Source of the DNA: Candidatus Zhuqueibacterota bacterium
Lineage (GTDB): Bacteria; Zhuqueibacterota; Zhuqueibacteria; Residuimicrobiales; Oceaniaggregativiventaceae
Direction of reading: 5' to 3'
Length of the DNA stretch: 64,000 nucleotides
Assembly: GCA_014728115.1 (NCBI GenBank)
Contig: WJME01000125.1
Location: 1-64,000, forward strand
How positions within the stretch are numbered: the stretch's first letter is position 1; each line of letters begins with the position of its first letter. This document shows positions 20,557 to 30,897 of this stretch, in pieces. Made by a program: the position numbers and the translations under genes. The notes beneath the pieces are model-generated. The model was not told where the DNA came from, searched no databases, and saw only the letters and a list, made by a program, of their open reading frames with translations.

Positions 20557-20883
20557 TTATGCCTTTTGATCTTTGTTGAGAAACGATTCCACGGCTTTTT
20601 TGACCGTACCTGCAGCGTCTGTGACGATCTCGATGCCAGCTGTATCGAGAGCTTGTTTTGCTTTATGTCCCACCTCTCCGGTGATGACGACCTGAGCACC
20701 ATTTTTAGAGATTTCCCGGGCAGCAGCAGGACCCGCGCCACCACTTGCTTCGCTGGCAGGATTGGAAAAGGCACTGAATTTCATGGTCTCTGAATCGACG
20801 AGAACAAAATAGGCACAACGTCCGAATCTCTGATCAACCTGAGCCGATAGAGATCCTCCTTTGGCGGTTACGGCAATTTTCAT
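20557..20883 (-). CDS. NifX/NifB-C-terminal (MTH1175-like) dinitrogenase FeMo-cofactor-family protein
   Basis: 'MKIAVTAKGGSLSAQVDQRFGRCAYFVLVD...VVITGEVGHKAKQALDTAGIEI'. Confidence 0.9.
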   Translation of the reverse strand: MKIAVTAKGGSLSAQVDQRFGRCAYFVLVDSETMKFSAFSNPASEASGGAGPAAAREISKNGAQVVITGEVGHKAKQALDTAGIEIVTDAAGTVKKAVESFLNKDQKA

Positions 20884-20926
20884 TTTCGTTTACCTTTGAT
20901 TTATTTTTCAACAGATTTCCATTGGA

Positions 20927-21280
20927 TTAGTGATCGCATGCATTTTGTCCTGTGGTTAATGTTCCTCGTGCATGTTCGAGAACAATGATTTCCGGATTTT
21001 CGGCATCTGCGCCGGTAATTACATCGATCCCTTGCTGGCTAAAGAGCTCTTTTGCCCGCATTCCCATCCCCCCGGCAATGACCAGGTGTACCTTTTCCTG
21101 GGCAAGCCATTGGGGCAGAATCCCGGGCTCATGCGGGGGAGGGGTTTTTAATTGTGAATTTAGAATTTTGCCGCTCTCTGCATCGAGGTCAATGATTGCA
21201 AACTGTTGGCAGTGACCAAAGTGTTGGCATAATCGTCCGTCAATGACCGGTAGGGCATAACGGCGAATAGAATTGGACAT
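20927..21280 (-). CDS. NifX/NifB-C-terminal (MTH1175-like) family protein
   Basis: 'CQHFGHCQQFAIIDLD', 'VHLVIAGGMGMRAKELFSQQGIDVITGA'. Confidence 0.9.
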   Translation of the reverse strand: MSNSIRRYALPVIDGRLCQHFGHCQQFAIIDLDAESGKILNSQLKTPPPHEPGILPQWLAQEKVHLVIAGGMGMRAKELFSQQGIDVITGADAENPEIIVLEHARGTLTTGQNACDH

Positions 21281-22180
21281 TCAAGCCTCCTGGTTGATGG
21301 GTTCTTTTACCTGTATTCTCGCGGATAAGGATTGCCACAATTGTACAAACAGATCCTGTAAAGGTCCGTTATCGAATTCTGTGATGGTCTTTCCTGCGAT
21401 TTGGGCTTTCGTGAGCGCCGAGTCGTAGGGGATTTTGCCAGCGACTACAATCCCATTGTCCTGACAAAAGATTTCGATTGACCCGGTCAGCTCTTTATTG
21501 ATATCTGCTCTGTTGATGCAAACCGTCATGGGGATCTTGAAATGGTTGCATAACTCAATCGTTCGCTTCATATCATGAATGGCTGAGCGAGACGGCTCGG
21601 TCACAATAAGGGCATGGTCTGCTCCTCCGATCGCAGCAATCACCGGACACCCGATTCCCGGGGGTCCATCAACCAACAGAAACTCTGCTTTCTGTTTTTC
21701 TGCAACCTCGCGTGCTTGCTTGCGCACTTTAGTCACCAGTTTGCCCGAGTTTTCTTCAGCAATTCCCAGTTTGGCATGAACCATGGTGCCGAAACGGGTT
21801 TTGGAAATGAACCAGTCTCCGCTTTTTCTGGGATTGAAATCGATGGCTTTTTCCGGACAATTCCAAACACAAACTCCACAGCCTTCACAGGCAATGGGTT
21901 GAATGCGGAAATCCACTGTAATCGCATCAAAGCGACACACCTGCAGGCATTGACCACATTGGCTGCATCGCCTAGGATCGATCTCTGCAACCTTGCCTCC
22001 GATAAAGGATTCTTGTTGCACCACTTTGGGTGCCATGACAAGATGTAAATCAGCAGCATCGACATCACAGTCTGCCAGAACCGCATGTTTGGCCAGACCG
22101 GCGAATGCAGCCGTGATGCTGGTTTTTCCCGTGCCTCCTTTACCGCTAATGATGACCAGTTCTTTCATGAGGGCTTTCAA
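21281..22180 (-). CDS. MinD/Mrp-like P-loop ATPase with 4Fe-4S ferredoxin insertion
   Basis: Walker A 'SGKGGTGKTSITAAF'; 'RCSQCGQCLQVCRFDAI...CEGCGVCVWNCPEKAI'; 'LLVDGPPGIGCPVI'. Confidence 0.95.
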   Translation of the reverse strand: MKALMKELVIISGKGGTGKTSITAAFAGLAKHAVLADCDVDAADLHLVMAPKVVQQESFIGGKVAEIDPRRCSQCGQCLQVCRFDAITVDFRIQPIACEGCGVCVWNCPEKAIDFNPRKSGDWFISKTRFGTMVHAKLGIAEENSGKLVTKVRKQAREVAEKQKAEFLLVDGPPGIGCPVIAAIGGADHALIVTEPSRSAIHDMKRTIELCNHFKIPMTVCINRADINKELTGSIEIFCQDNGIVVAGKIPYDSALTKAQIAGKTITEFDNGPLQDLFVQLWQSLSARIQVKEPINQEA

Positions 22181-23021
22181 TTTTTAAGTGATCCTGTATG
22201 TCTGTAAAAAGGGTTAAAAACTGCTTTTCATACTCGGGACAAGCCTCGACCAGTAACCGTCCTGCAGAGTAGGCCTCTGCAATCGCGCGTTTTTCCGGAA
22301 TCTGCATGAGAATGGGAATCCTTTTCATGTTGCAGTATTCTATGACGTGTGAATCCCCGGAATCCGCCCGGTTGACGAGTACACCAAAAGGACGCTCCAG
22401 TTTTTCCACCATCTCTGTCGCCATGACCAGGTCATTGTAACCAAAGGGAGTCGGTTCGGTCACGAGCAAGACAAAATCCGCGTCCTGGGTTGCCTCTACG
22501 ACCGGACACGAAGTGCCCGGCGGGGCATCGATAATGACGATCTTGCTATGGATTTCTCTTTTCACTTCTTTGATGACTGGTGGAGCCTTGGCTTCACCGA
22601 TTGCCAGCTCTCCCTGGACAAATGACAAATTCTTTGCTGTTCCGAAACTGACGGTTCCTGTACGATGCCTGATTTCATGAATTGCATTTTCCGGACACAC
22701 CTGTGTGCAACCTCCGCAGGCGTGACACAGTTCAGGGAAAACCATGACTGATTCTCCCAGAACCATGATCGCGTTGAATTCGCAAATCTCCGAACAACGG
22801 CCACACAAGGTACACAGACTCTCATTCACCTCTGGGATCAGCAGGTCGACCGCTTTTTGTTGATCGAATTCGGGTTCGAGGAACAAATGACCATTGGGTG
22901 CTTCGACATCTGTATCACAGAGCGTGATATCATATCCGTGTTTTGCCAGAGTCACGGCCAAATTGGTGGCGATCGTGGTTTTGCCGGTGCCGCCTTTGCC
23001 GCTTGCGATGGCTAGCTTCAT
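22146..23021 (-). CDS. MinD/Mrp-like P-loop ATPase with 4Fe-4S ferredoxin insertion, paralogue
   Basis: Walker A 'SGKGGTGKTTIATNL'; 'CTLCGRCSEICEFNAI...CHACGGCTQVCPENAI'; 'IIDAPPGTSCPVV'. Confidence 0.95.
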   Translation of the reverse strand: MKLAIASGKGGTGKTTIATNLAVTLAKHGYDITLCDTDVEAPNGHLFLEPEFDQQKAVDLLIPEVNESLCTLCGRCSEICEFNAIMVLGESVMVFPELCHACGGCTQVCPENAIHEIRHRTGTVSFGTAKNLSFVQGELAIGEAKAPPVIKEVKREIHSKIVIIDAPPGTSCPVVEATQDADFVLLVTEPTPFGYNDLVMATEMVEKLERPFGVLVNRADSGDSHVIEYCNMKRIPILMQIPEKRAIAEAYSAGRLLVEACPEYEKQFLTLFTDIQDHLKIESPHERTGHH

Positions 23022-23027
23022 TGCCGG

Positions 23028-23243
23028 TTACCTTTCCCGTGTCATTTGGGCCCCACATTTGGGACACGTCATCTCGTAGCAGGGATGTCCCTGTTCATGC
23101 GGTGCAGTGGCTCCGCATTGCGGGCACAGACAATGGCCTGCAGGCCCCATATTGAACCCTTGATTGCGTCCCTGGCCGCCTCGGCGACCCTGACCGCGAC
23201 CTGCGCCGCCGCCAGATCCTCTTCCACCTTTTCTTCCTGGCAT
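23028..23243 (-). CDS. Small Gly/Arg-rich zinc-ribbon protein
   Basis: 'CLCPQCGATAPHEQGHPCYEMTCPKCGAQM' CPxC pairs; start ATG 23243. Confidence 0.75.
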   Translation of the reverse strand: MPGRKGGRGSGGGAGRGQGRRGGQGRNQGFNMGPAGHCLCPQCGATAPHEQGHPCYEMTCPKCGAQMTRER

Positions 23244-23259
23244 ATTCAATCCTCCGATG

Positions 23260-23625
23260 TTATAAAAGATTGTCCAGTTTTTGCAAAAATGCATCCAGTG
23301 CATTTCGTCGCTGCCGAAGAGATTCGGACCAGAGCTGTAAATGATCCCGTCCTAACTCTGTGAGAGAGTAAATCCTTTTGGCCGGTCCCGGGCCAGTGGT
23401 ATCCCACTCTGACAGCACCAGACCTGATTCTTCCAAATGTCTCAGGGTACGGTAAATCGCTCCGGGATCGGGGGAACCATGGATAAAACCCAATTCCGGT
23501 ATCTGGGTCATCAATTCATACCCGTGTTTTTTTTCTTGCCATAACAAATAAAGTATCGAAGGCTCGATCCACCTGTTATGGCGTTCCTGGTGACATCCAC
23601 ATCCCCGACGGTGACGATTCCTCAT
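23260..23625 (-). CDS. PadR family transcriptional regulator
   Basis: 'ILYLLWQEKKHGYELMTQI...DPGAIYRTLRHLEESGLVLSEWDTTGPGPAKRIYSLTELG' winged helix. Confidence 0.92.
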   Translation of the reverse strand: MRNRHRRGCGCHQERHNRWIEPSILYLLWQEKKHGYELMTQIPELGFIHGSPDPGAIYRTLRHLEESGLVLSEWDTTGPGPAKRIYSLTELGRDHLQLWSESLRQRRNALDAFLQKLDNLL

Positions 23626-23643
23626 GCACTTCCTTTATAATGT

Positions 23644-23668
23644 TTATATATGTTTCAAACATATATAA
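23644..23668. promoter_or_regulatory. Perfect 12-bp inverted repeat, candidate PadR operator
   Basis: TTATATATGTTT-C-AAACATATATAA, 18 bp upstream of padR-like start. Confidence 0.55.
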
Positions 23669-23912
23669 TATACATGAGAATAGAGTGGAATGCAAGGATT
23701 TTTTTATGGAAACCGCTTGAACCGATGGCAGGAGGGCACTGTGGAAATGAAAAATGTTCAGGATGAAACGATTGCACGTTTAAATGCAAACATGCTCGGG
23801 AGAGTGTCAGGAGGATTGGCAAATGAACTGAAAAACCTGCCAGGGATATTTATGCTCGATCCAGAGCCGATCAAACACAGGGATATGAGCAGATCCGGTT
23901 TAAAAACTCGAT

Positions 23913-25205
23913 TCACTCGCCAGATTCGGTCATTTCACGTATGATGCCACCGGTGATTTTTAACAAAGCCTGTTCGGCCTCGATCAGATCATAGATCGCA
24001 TCCAGTCGACTGACCGCTGCGTTGAGAAAGACCAGTTGGACATCGCGAAAGTTGAAGGAATTGATCGCGCCATTGCGAAATTTTTCTTCGGAAATCTGTA
24101 AATTGAGCTCTGCTGCTTCAAGAGATTCTATAGCCACCTGCAACAACTCTTTTCTGACCCTATGAGTCTCATAGAGATCGATTAAACGGTTGCTGAGACT
24201 GTGTTTCATGCTCTCTATTGAGATTTGTCCGGCCCGGCGATCTATTTCAGCGATGTCAATGGCCCGGCGGCGATTGCCGCCATTGAAAATCGTCCAGGAC
24301 AGCGTGAGTGACGCAAATGCATTTCCCCGGTCAAATGTTGTGGGATCTCCTGTGGCATAACTCAGCTGATTCTGAGCCTTTTCATAACCGGCACGAAGAT
24401 TCAGACTGGGCAGCCATTCGCTTTTCGCCAGGGCTTTTTGGCGCTCGAGCAGGGATTGGGTGATATACTGGTTCTTTAGGTTGCGGTTGCTTGAAAGCAT
24501 TCTTTGCTTTAGGGCATCGAGATCAAAGGTTCTGGAATCTGTTTCGAACGCTTTGGTTAATCGAAATTGCGATGGTTCCTGAATGCCCATCAGATATGTC
24601 AACTCTCGCCGGGCATTGCGGGTGTTTTGTCGTTGTTGCAGAAACCTCCCCTTGTCTTCAAGGAATGCATTCTGTGCTTGTAATAATTCGTATTGCGTCT
24701 GTGCTCCCAATTCATGGCGTTGCTGTTCATGGTCATAGCGATCCTGAGAAAGCTCCATAACTTGTCGCAATACCTCGAGTTTTTCCTGCTGCAACAGTGC
24801 ATTATAATAGGAAAGAATGACTGATTGCAAGGTATTTTCAATGATCAATGTGGTATTGCCATTCGAAAGCTCTTCAAGATCGTCGAGTCTCGATTTGCGG
24901 ATCGATATGGCAAACCCATCGAACAGCAACCAGTTCATGCTCACCGTGCCGGCCAGAGTGCGTTGCTCGCTATCACCTGTTTGCTCATAATTCCACCTGT
25001 CTGTCGCTGACAGATCGATTCCCAGCGTTGGAAAGCGCCCGGCATTTCCCCAGGCATTATTCACCTCGGCTATTCTTTGATCTGCCCGTTGTAACCGAAT
25101 ATCATAATTGTTTTCAAGAGCCAGGTTGATGGCATCTGCCAGACTCAAATCCTGCGCAGCAACCATGGATCCTATGGAGAGGATTAAAAAAATAAAATGT
25201 CTCAT
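23913..25205 (-). CDS. TolC family outer-membrane efflux protein
   Basis: 'LSLADAINLALENNYDIRLQRADQRIAEV' and TolC coiled-coil pattern; signal peptide from ATG 25205. Confidence 0.9.
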   Translation of the reverse strand: MRHFIFLILSIGSMVAAQDLSLADAINLALENNYDIRLQRADQRIAEVNNAWGNAGRFPTLGIDLSATDRWNYEQTGDSEQRTLAGTVSMNWLLFDGFAISIRKSRLDDLEELSNGNTTLIIENTLQSVILSYYNALLQQEKLEVLRQVMELSQDRYDHEQQRHELGAQTQYELLQAQNAFLEDKGRFLQQRQNTRNARRELTYLMGIQEPSQFRLTKAFETDSRTFDLDALKQRMLSSNRNLKNQYITQSLLERQKALAKSEWLPSLNLRAGYEKAQNQLSYATGDPTTFDRGNAFASLTLSWTIFNGGNRRRAIDIAEIDRRAGQISIESMKHSLSNRLIDLYETHRVRKELLQVAIESLEAAELNLQISEEKFRNGAINSFNFRDVQLVFLNAAVSRLDAIYDLIEAEQALLKITGGIIREMTESGE

Positions 25206-25334
25206 GATCTTTCCAAAATATTTTCCTGAAATCTGTCGCATCACATCAAGTGATTTTTAAACTCTGGATTTTATATTCTCAATTCATGAACATTGATTAG
25301 ATCACGCCTTTCTGCAAGGAGAAAAGGGTGTTGT

Positions 25335-28300
25335 TCAAGCCTGCAATTCCCGTTTGCGGTGCATGACAGCGATTTCCACTTCTTCCGGTTGAGGCCGGTG
25401 GCCGGTCCATAACCACCATGCGCGGCACCGCAGATCGCTGAGCACATGAATCAATACCGGAAAAAAGATCAAAATAAACATCGTGCCGAATGCCACGCCA
25501 TAGGCCAATGAAATGGCCATGGGAATGAGAAACTGTGCCTGGTGACTTTTTTCCAGGATCAGCGGAAACAGTCCGATCGTGGTCGTCAGGGTCGTAAGGA
25601 TGATGGGTCGTAAACGTGCCTTGCCAGTTTCCAGAATCGCCTTTTTAATATCGGCGCCTGCGGCAACCAATGAATTATATTTGGATAAAAAGATCACGGC
25701 ATCGTTGACAATGACCCCGGTTAGAGCGATCATGCCGAGCACACTGAGCAATGAAACGGGCTTGCCATGTAACCAGTGGCCCCAAAAGGCTCCGAGTAAT
25801 GATAGGGGAATCATAAAAAGAATGATCACGGCTTGCAACAAGGATTTAAAGTGAATCATCAGCACAAGAACGATCAAGGCGAATGCGATGAGAAAATAGG
25901 TCTGTAATTTGTCCACAGCAATACGGCTTTCGCGCTGTTGGCCCTGATATTGTACATTGATGCCGGGATATTGCGATTTGATTTGAGGAATAATCCGAGA
26001 GTTTACCTGGGCCAGAATATCGGGTACCGAGGCATAGGGATCGACGAGATCGGCTTCGATACGAATTTCGCGCTGACCGTTATAGTGCTGAATGCCCACG
26101 GGTCCCCGTTCGAGTTGATAATCTGCCAGCTCGATGAGCGGGTATTCGCCTTGTGGAGTCTGGATTTTCATTCGTTCCAACTGACCCAGATTGAGCCGGT
26201 CCTCTCTGGGAAAGCGTACCCAGATGCGTAGTTCATTGCGGCCCTGCTGTAGCCGCTGCGCTTGTCCGCCATAAAAAGCGCGGCGAACCTGACCGGCGAT
26301 ATCATTTTCATCGAGTCCGAGAAAATAGGCTTTGGGTTTGAGTTGCAACCGTACTTCTTGTTTGCCTTGTGCGTTATTGTCTACCACGTCTTTGAGAATG
26401 GGCATTTCTTTTAACTGTTCCATCAGCATCGTCTTGGCAGCATCCAATTCTTCGAGATCCCGGCTCAAAAGACTGATCGCGACCGGCGAGCCCCAACGAT
26501 TGCGACCGCCCACGGTAAATTTTTCAGCTTCAGGAACCGGACCGATTTTCTCTCTTACCCTTTGGGCAATCTGCATGCCGGTAATATCGAGGTTTGTCAG
26601 ATCTCTTGGCCATACCGACAGCTCACCGGCATGAGCGCCTCGTTCCCGGCCCGAGAACGCGCTTCCCACCCGCAGACGGGTATGGTCGATGAGCGGCACG
26701 CTGTCGTTCATGCTTTGCATGAGTTCATCATTGACTTGCCAGACCGCATCTTCAAAGCGATGTAGATATTCATACGTCTGTTTCTCTCCCGCTCCCGGAA
26801 CGAATGCCACATTGATTTCAAAACTGTCAAAATCGACCACCGGGAAATAGGTGTTTTTGATAAATCCTCCAACAAACAGTCCAATGGTAATCATGAACAG
26901 AGCGACCGGAGTGCCGATCATGATCCAGCGCCACTTTAAAAGCCAGTGCAATGCCCGTCCATAGATGTTTTCCCGCAGCCAGATAAAAAAGGCTTCCGTG
27001 TATTTGCGTACATTAAATGTGCTTTGTTTGGCTTTACGATATTTGAGAACATGTTTATTGCCGACATGTGCAGGAAGAATAAAAAAGGCCTCCACAAGAG
27101 AGAGAAGTAAAGAGACAATGACGATAAAGGCCATTTCCCACTGGGCTTCAAACTGTGTCCCCTGCATAAATAACAGGGGTGCAAAGGCTATGACCGTGGT
27201 CGAAATAGAGGTCACCACAGCGGGCGCGACCTCCAGAGTGCCTGAAACCGCTGCGTGATGCGGAGATTTTCCCGCCTCAAAATGGGAATAAATGTTCTCA
27301 CCGATCACGATCCCGTCGTCAACCAGAATACCGATGACCAGAATCATACCAAACAATGACATCATGTTTATGGTGATCCCATAGAGATTGGCCAGGATAA
27401 ACATGGCCAAAAATGATGCCGGGATTCCCCAGGCCACCCAAAAAGAGACGCGAAAATTGAGAAAAAGAGTCAGGGAGAGCATCACCAGCGTAAATCCGAT
27501 CAGTCCGTTATTGAGCAAGACATCGAGACGGCTGTTCAGAATTTCCAAAAAACTGAAATTCATACGCAGCTCGACTCCCGGATTCCTTTCATTAAAACGT
27601 TCAATGTATTCATTGACATAATCGGTGATTTCTTTGAGATCTTCTTCGGGCAGTTTTTCCACCATAATGGAAACTGACTTGATGCCATTGCCATAGGTGG
27701 GATAAAAGTTTTCCGGTTCTTTTTTCTTGACAACGGCCACATCCCGCAATCGTAAAAATCCGCCCGTCTCTGAGCCGCGGATGATGATATTGCTGATCTT
27801 GTCAGGATCAGCACTGCGCGACCGCAACCGAATGAGCACTTCCTGGGATTCGGATTTGATTTGTCCGGCTGAAATATCCCGGTTATTGTTCAGGATAGCT
27901 GAGCCGATTTCGTTGATAGAAAGATTATAACGCAACAAATCGGCTTCACTGATTTCCACCGATATTTCCGGATCCGGTGCACCATACAGACTCACCTGGC
28001 TGATGACTCCTGAATTGAGAAGATCATCCTCGATCTGGTAGGCATATTCTTGTAAGGTAAAAATATCGGTATCACCCGCCAGGTTGAGAAACAGGGCTCT
28101 GGATGTATTGCGCTGCTTATAGACCACCGGTCGTTCCGCTGCACTGGGAAATCCGGATATCCCGTCCACCGCATTTTTGACCTCCATCAGGACTTCGTCG
28201 ATATCGTATTGACCGGTCGTCTCGATGGTGACACGGGACGAATTTTCAGATGACGTAGAGGTGATTTCCTTGATGCCCACGATACTGCGCAATGCGGCTT

Positions 28301-28508
28301 CGATGCGGGTGGTGATGCCTTCTTCCATTTCAATGGGGGACGCCCCCGGGTAATACACCGAGATGGAGATAAAACGTGACGTTCGTTCAGGGAAAAACGA
28401 TTTTTTCAGGTTTGCCAATGAAATCAAGCCTGCAATCACAATAAAAGCAATGAGCAGGTTGGCATAAAACGGAAATGTCACAAAAGTGGCTACGAGTTTT
28501 CTGAACAT
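25335..28508 (-). CDS. RND family efflux transporter permease (AcrB/MMPL-like)
   Basis: 1057 aa; 'SLFGMILVIGILVDDGIVIGENI', 'VLGMIALTGVIVNDAVIFLSKYN'. Confidence 0.95.
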   Translation of the reverse strand: MFRKLVATFVTFPFYANLLIAFIVIAGLISLANLKKSFFPERTSRFISISVYYPGASPIEMEEGITTRIEAALRSIVGIKEITSTSSENSSRVTIETTGQYDIDEVLMEVKNAVDGISGFPSAAERPVVYKQRNTSRALFLNLAGDTDIFTLQEYAYQIEDDLLNSGVISQVSLYGAPDPEISVEISEADLLRYNLSINEIGSAILNNNRDISAGQIKSESQEVLIRLRSRSADPDKISNIIIRGSETGGFLRLRDVAVVKKKEPENFYPTYGNGIKSVSIMVEKLPEEDLKEITDYVNEYIERFNERNPGVELRMNFSFLEILNSRLDVLLNNGLIGFTLVMLSLTLFLNFRVSFWVAWGIPASFLAMFILANLYGITINMMSLFGMILVIGILVDDGIVIGENIYSHFEAGKSPHHAAVSGTLEVAPAVVTSISTTVIAFAPLLFMQGTQFEAQWEMAFIVIVSLLLSLVEAFFILPAHVGNKHVLKYRKAKQSTFNVRKYTEAFFIWLRENIYGRALHWLLKWRWIMIGTPVALFMITIGLFVGGFIKNTYFPVVDFDSFEINVAFVPGAGEKQTYEYLHRFEDAVWQVNDELMQSMNDSVPLIDHTRLRVGSAFSGRERGAHAGELSVWPRDLTNLDITGMQIAQRVREKIGPVPEAEKFTVGGRNRWGSPVAISLLSRDLEELDAAKTMLMEQLKEMPILKDVVDNNAQGKQEVRLQLKPKAYFLGLDENDIAGQVRRAFYGGQAQRLQQGRNELRIWVRFPREDRLNLGQLERMKIQTPQGEYPLIELADYQLERGPVGIQHYNGQREIRIEADLVDPYASVPDILAQVNSRIIPQIKSQYPGINVQYQGQQRESRIAVDKLQTYFLIAFALIVLVLMIHFKSLLQAVIILFMIPLSLLGAFWGHWLHGKPVSLLSVLGMIALTGVIVNDAVIFLSKYNSLVAAGADIKKAILETGKARLRPIILTTLTTTIGLFPLILEKSHQAQFLIPMAISLAYGVAFGTMFILIFFPVLIHVLSDLRCRAWWLWTGHRPQPEEVEIAVMHRKRELQA

Positions 28509-28558
28509 CTGGGATTGACCTGTAAGGTTAATGACATGTATATAATTCTGACAGAGAA

Positions 28559-29728
28559 TCAGAGTTTATCAGGGGATCCATCCCGGTCCAGAATCTTGAC
28601 CGGGGTGTTTTCCGAGACATTGATCAGAGGCTGCACAACAATCCGGGTCCCTTCCGGTAATCCCCGAAAGACAAGAGACTCTTCGTTGATCTTGATGATT
28701 TCGATCTGTTCCTGTCGTAATTTTCCCTCTTGTACCACAAAGATTTGATCATAATTAAAGACGGCCTTGCGGGGGATCTCCATGGCTTGTTCTATGGTTC
28801 CGCCGTGAAATTCACAATTCAGATATTCGCCTGCATAGAGCTGTTTCTGGCCATGTAAAGGAACACTCACATAGACCGGACGTGTCTGCGTATTTGGATC
28901 CACAAAATCGGATATCCTGACCACTTGACCTGTCCAGGTATGACGACGGTCTGTTGAAAAGAGCTTTACAGACTGGCCTGTCTGAATCCATTCTGTAAAT
29001 CCGTTTTCCACAGGAATTTCGACTTCGACGGTATCGGTATGAATGATGGTCGCAATTCGTCCTCCGGTGTTGGTATACGCTCCGGCCTGCAGATTGACCC
29101 GCACAAACGTACCGTTAAATGGAGCATAAAGGGTGTGCCTGGATAACTGTTTTTCCAGCTTTAGCAGCGAATAATAGTCGCTGAGAAGGTTTCGGCTGGC
29201 CAGGTAGATCTTTAATTTTTCTCCTTCTATTTCCGGCAAGGGGGGCAGATTTTTATCCAGATCGATGGCATTGAAAAATGATCGAAAATCCTGAAATCGT
29301 TCGGGAAAATCGATTTTTATATCTGGCAAGAGGTTGGCCAACGTATTGAGGAATTGGCTCTTTTGGGCTTTGAGCGCCAGTTCCATTTCATCCTTGTAAA
29401 TCGTCAGGAGAACATCGCCCCTTGAAAAGGATTGGCCTTTTTTCAAGGGGATGGCTCCTGCAGAGATCTTTCCCGATGCTTCAGCGACGATCTCGACCTC
29501 GGCACTGGATACGACCCGTCCTTTGCCACTGATGGTCGAATGAATGGTTGTATATTCGACGGGTGTGGCAGCAACATACCGGTCGCCTGCCTGTGGTGGT
29601 TTTTGGACAAATTCTTTTTTTTGTGCCATGAGGAACCTCATGACCAGAAAACTGCCGGAAATCATCACCAGCAGCGAAACAATAATGATCAACTGTCGTT
29701 TTTTCACAAGACCTCTATGAATAGTCAT
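28559..29728 (-). CDS. RND efflux periplasmic adaptor (HlyD/MFP)
   Basis: 'GRVVSSAEVEIVAEASGKISAGAIPLKKGQSFSRGDVLLTI...LYAPFNGTFVRVNLQAGAYTNTGGRIATI'. Confidence 0.93.
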   Translation of the reverse strand: MTIHRGLVKKRQLIIIVSLLVMISGSFLVMRFLMAQKKEFVQKPPQAGDRYVAATPVEYTTIHSTISGKGRVVSSAEVEIVAEASGKISAGAIPLKKGQSFSRGDVLLTIYKDEMELALKAQKSQFLNTLANLLPDIKIDFPERFQDFRSFFNAIDLDKNLPPLPEIEGEKLKIYLASRNLLSDYYSLLKLEKQLSRHTLYAPFNGTFVRVNLQAGAYTNTGGRIATIIHTDTVEVEIPVENGFTEWIQTGQSVKLFSTDRRHTWTGQVVRISDFVDPNTQTRPVYVSVPLHGQKQLYAGEYLNCEFHGGTIEQAMEIPRKAVFNYDQIFVVQEGKLRQEQIEIIKINEESLVFRGLPEGTRIVVQPLINVSENTPVKILDRDGSPDKL

Positions 29729-29953
29729 TTTACAATTCAGCGATTATCTGATTTGAATACGGAAAGAGGATAGGCTTTTTGAATCCTGTTGTTTATACAA
29801 GTGAGGTTGGGTTACAAAAACCTTCCTTTTAAATCCAATAAATAATGAACGAATTTTTTTTCAAAAATGCAAAATAATAGTTGTGCATAAAGATGTTTAG
29901 GAACTAGACGTTTCCAGTGCCTAAAGGTTCCCAGTATTCTATAGGAAAAACCC

Positions 29954-30748
29954 GTGAATGATTCAAAATTATCAGCCGACGACATTGCCCGTCTGAGAAG
30001 AGCCAAGAAAATTCTCGAACACCCCAGTTTCCTGGCCCGAATAACCCATGTCCTGGGAAAGCCTGTCGAACAAGGCTTTCGCATGCTGCCCGGCAACTGG
30101 CTCAAACTGGTCAACAAAGCAACGGAAAAATCTCTGCGAATCGGACTCGAGGTCGCGGTGTCGAGTCTGCAATCCAAACCTCGCACCCGTCCCCGTAATG
30201 GTTTTCACAAATTCGCAGTCACCGCAAGCGGTGTGGGAGGGGGAATGTTTGGCCTGACTGCCCTGAGCATAGAGCTACCGGTATCCACGACCCTGATGCT
30301 TCGTTCCATTGCCGATATCGCCAAAAGTCAGGGAGAAGATCTGTCACAAATGGAATCCCGTTTGGCTTGTCTGCAGGTGTTCGCATTGGGAGGACGTGCA
30401 CCCATGGATGATGCCAGCGATTCCGGGTATTTTGCGGTGCGTGCGGCTCTTGCCAAAGCTGTTTCCGATGCTTCAGGCTTTATCGCACAGCGAGGGTTAT
30501 CCCAAAAAGGGGCGCCGGTGATCGCGCGTCTGATTACACAGATTGCCGAGCGCTTTGGCATTGTGGTCAGCGAAAAAGTCGCCCTTCAGGCCGTCCCCGC
30601 GATCGGAGCTCTTGGCGGTGGCACTGTGAACCTTTTGTTTATCAACCATTTTCAGGAAATGGCCACAGGTCATTTTACTATCCGCCACCTCGAAAGACTT
30701 TACGGGAGCGAATTCGTGCAACAAGAATATCAGCGGCTGAGAATATAG
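29954..30748 (+). CDS. EcsC family protein
   Basis: 'ELPVSTTLMLRSIADIAKSQGEDLSQMESRLACLQVFALGG' EcsC-family pattern. Confidence 0.85.
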   Translation: MNDSKLSADDIARLRRAKKILEHPSFLARITHVLGKPVEQGFRMLPGNWLKLVNKATEKSLRIGLEVAVSSLQSKPRTRPRNGFHKFAVTASGVGGGMFGLTALSIELPVSTTLMLRSIADIAKSQGEDLSQMESRLACLQVFALGGRAPMDDASDSGYFAVRAALAKAVSDASGFIAQRGLSQKGAPVIARLITQIAERFGIVVSEKVALQAVPAIGALGGGTVNLLFINHFQEMATGHFTIRHLERLYGSEFVQQEYQRLRI

Positions 30749-30897
30749 TTCCTTCAATTGACCTGAATTGTCCACCAAGCCTGGTGTTTTCAAGAACGCT
30801 GTTTCTGCCTCATGATCGGCAAAATATCAACCCTGGGGAACAAGCATCGCCATCCTTCTGTTCTAATGACTATAGATCAAGAATATAAGGAAAGTGT

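Noticed and set aside
23690-23944. 84-aa ORF with a vaguely histidine-kinase-like 'GRVSGGLANELKNLPGIF' stretch
   Set aside because: Too short and weak; it overlaps the TolC 3' end and lacks any kinase core. At most a decayed fragment.
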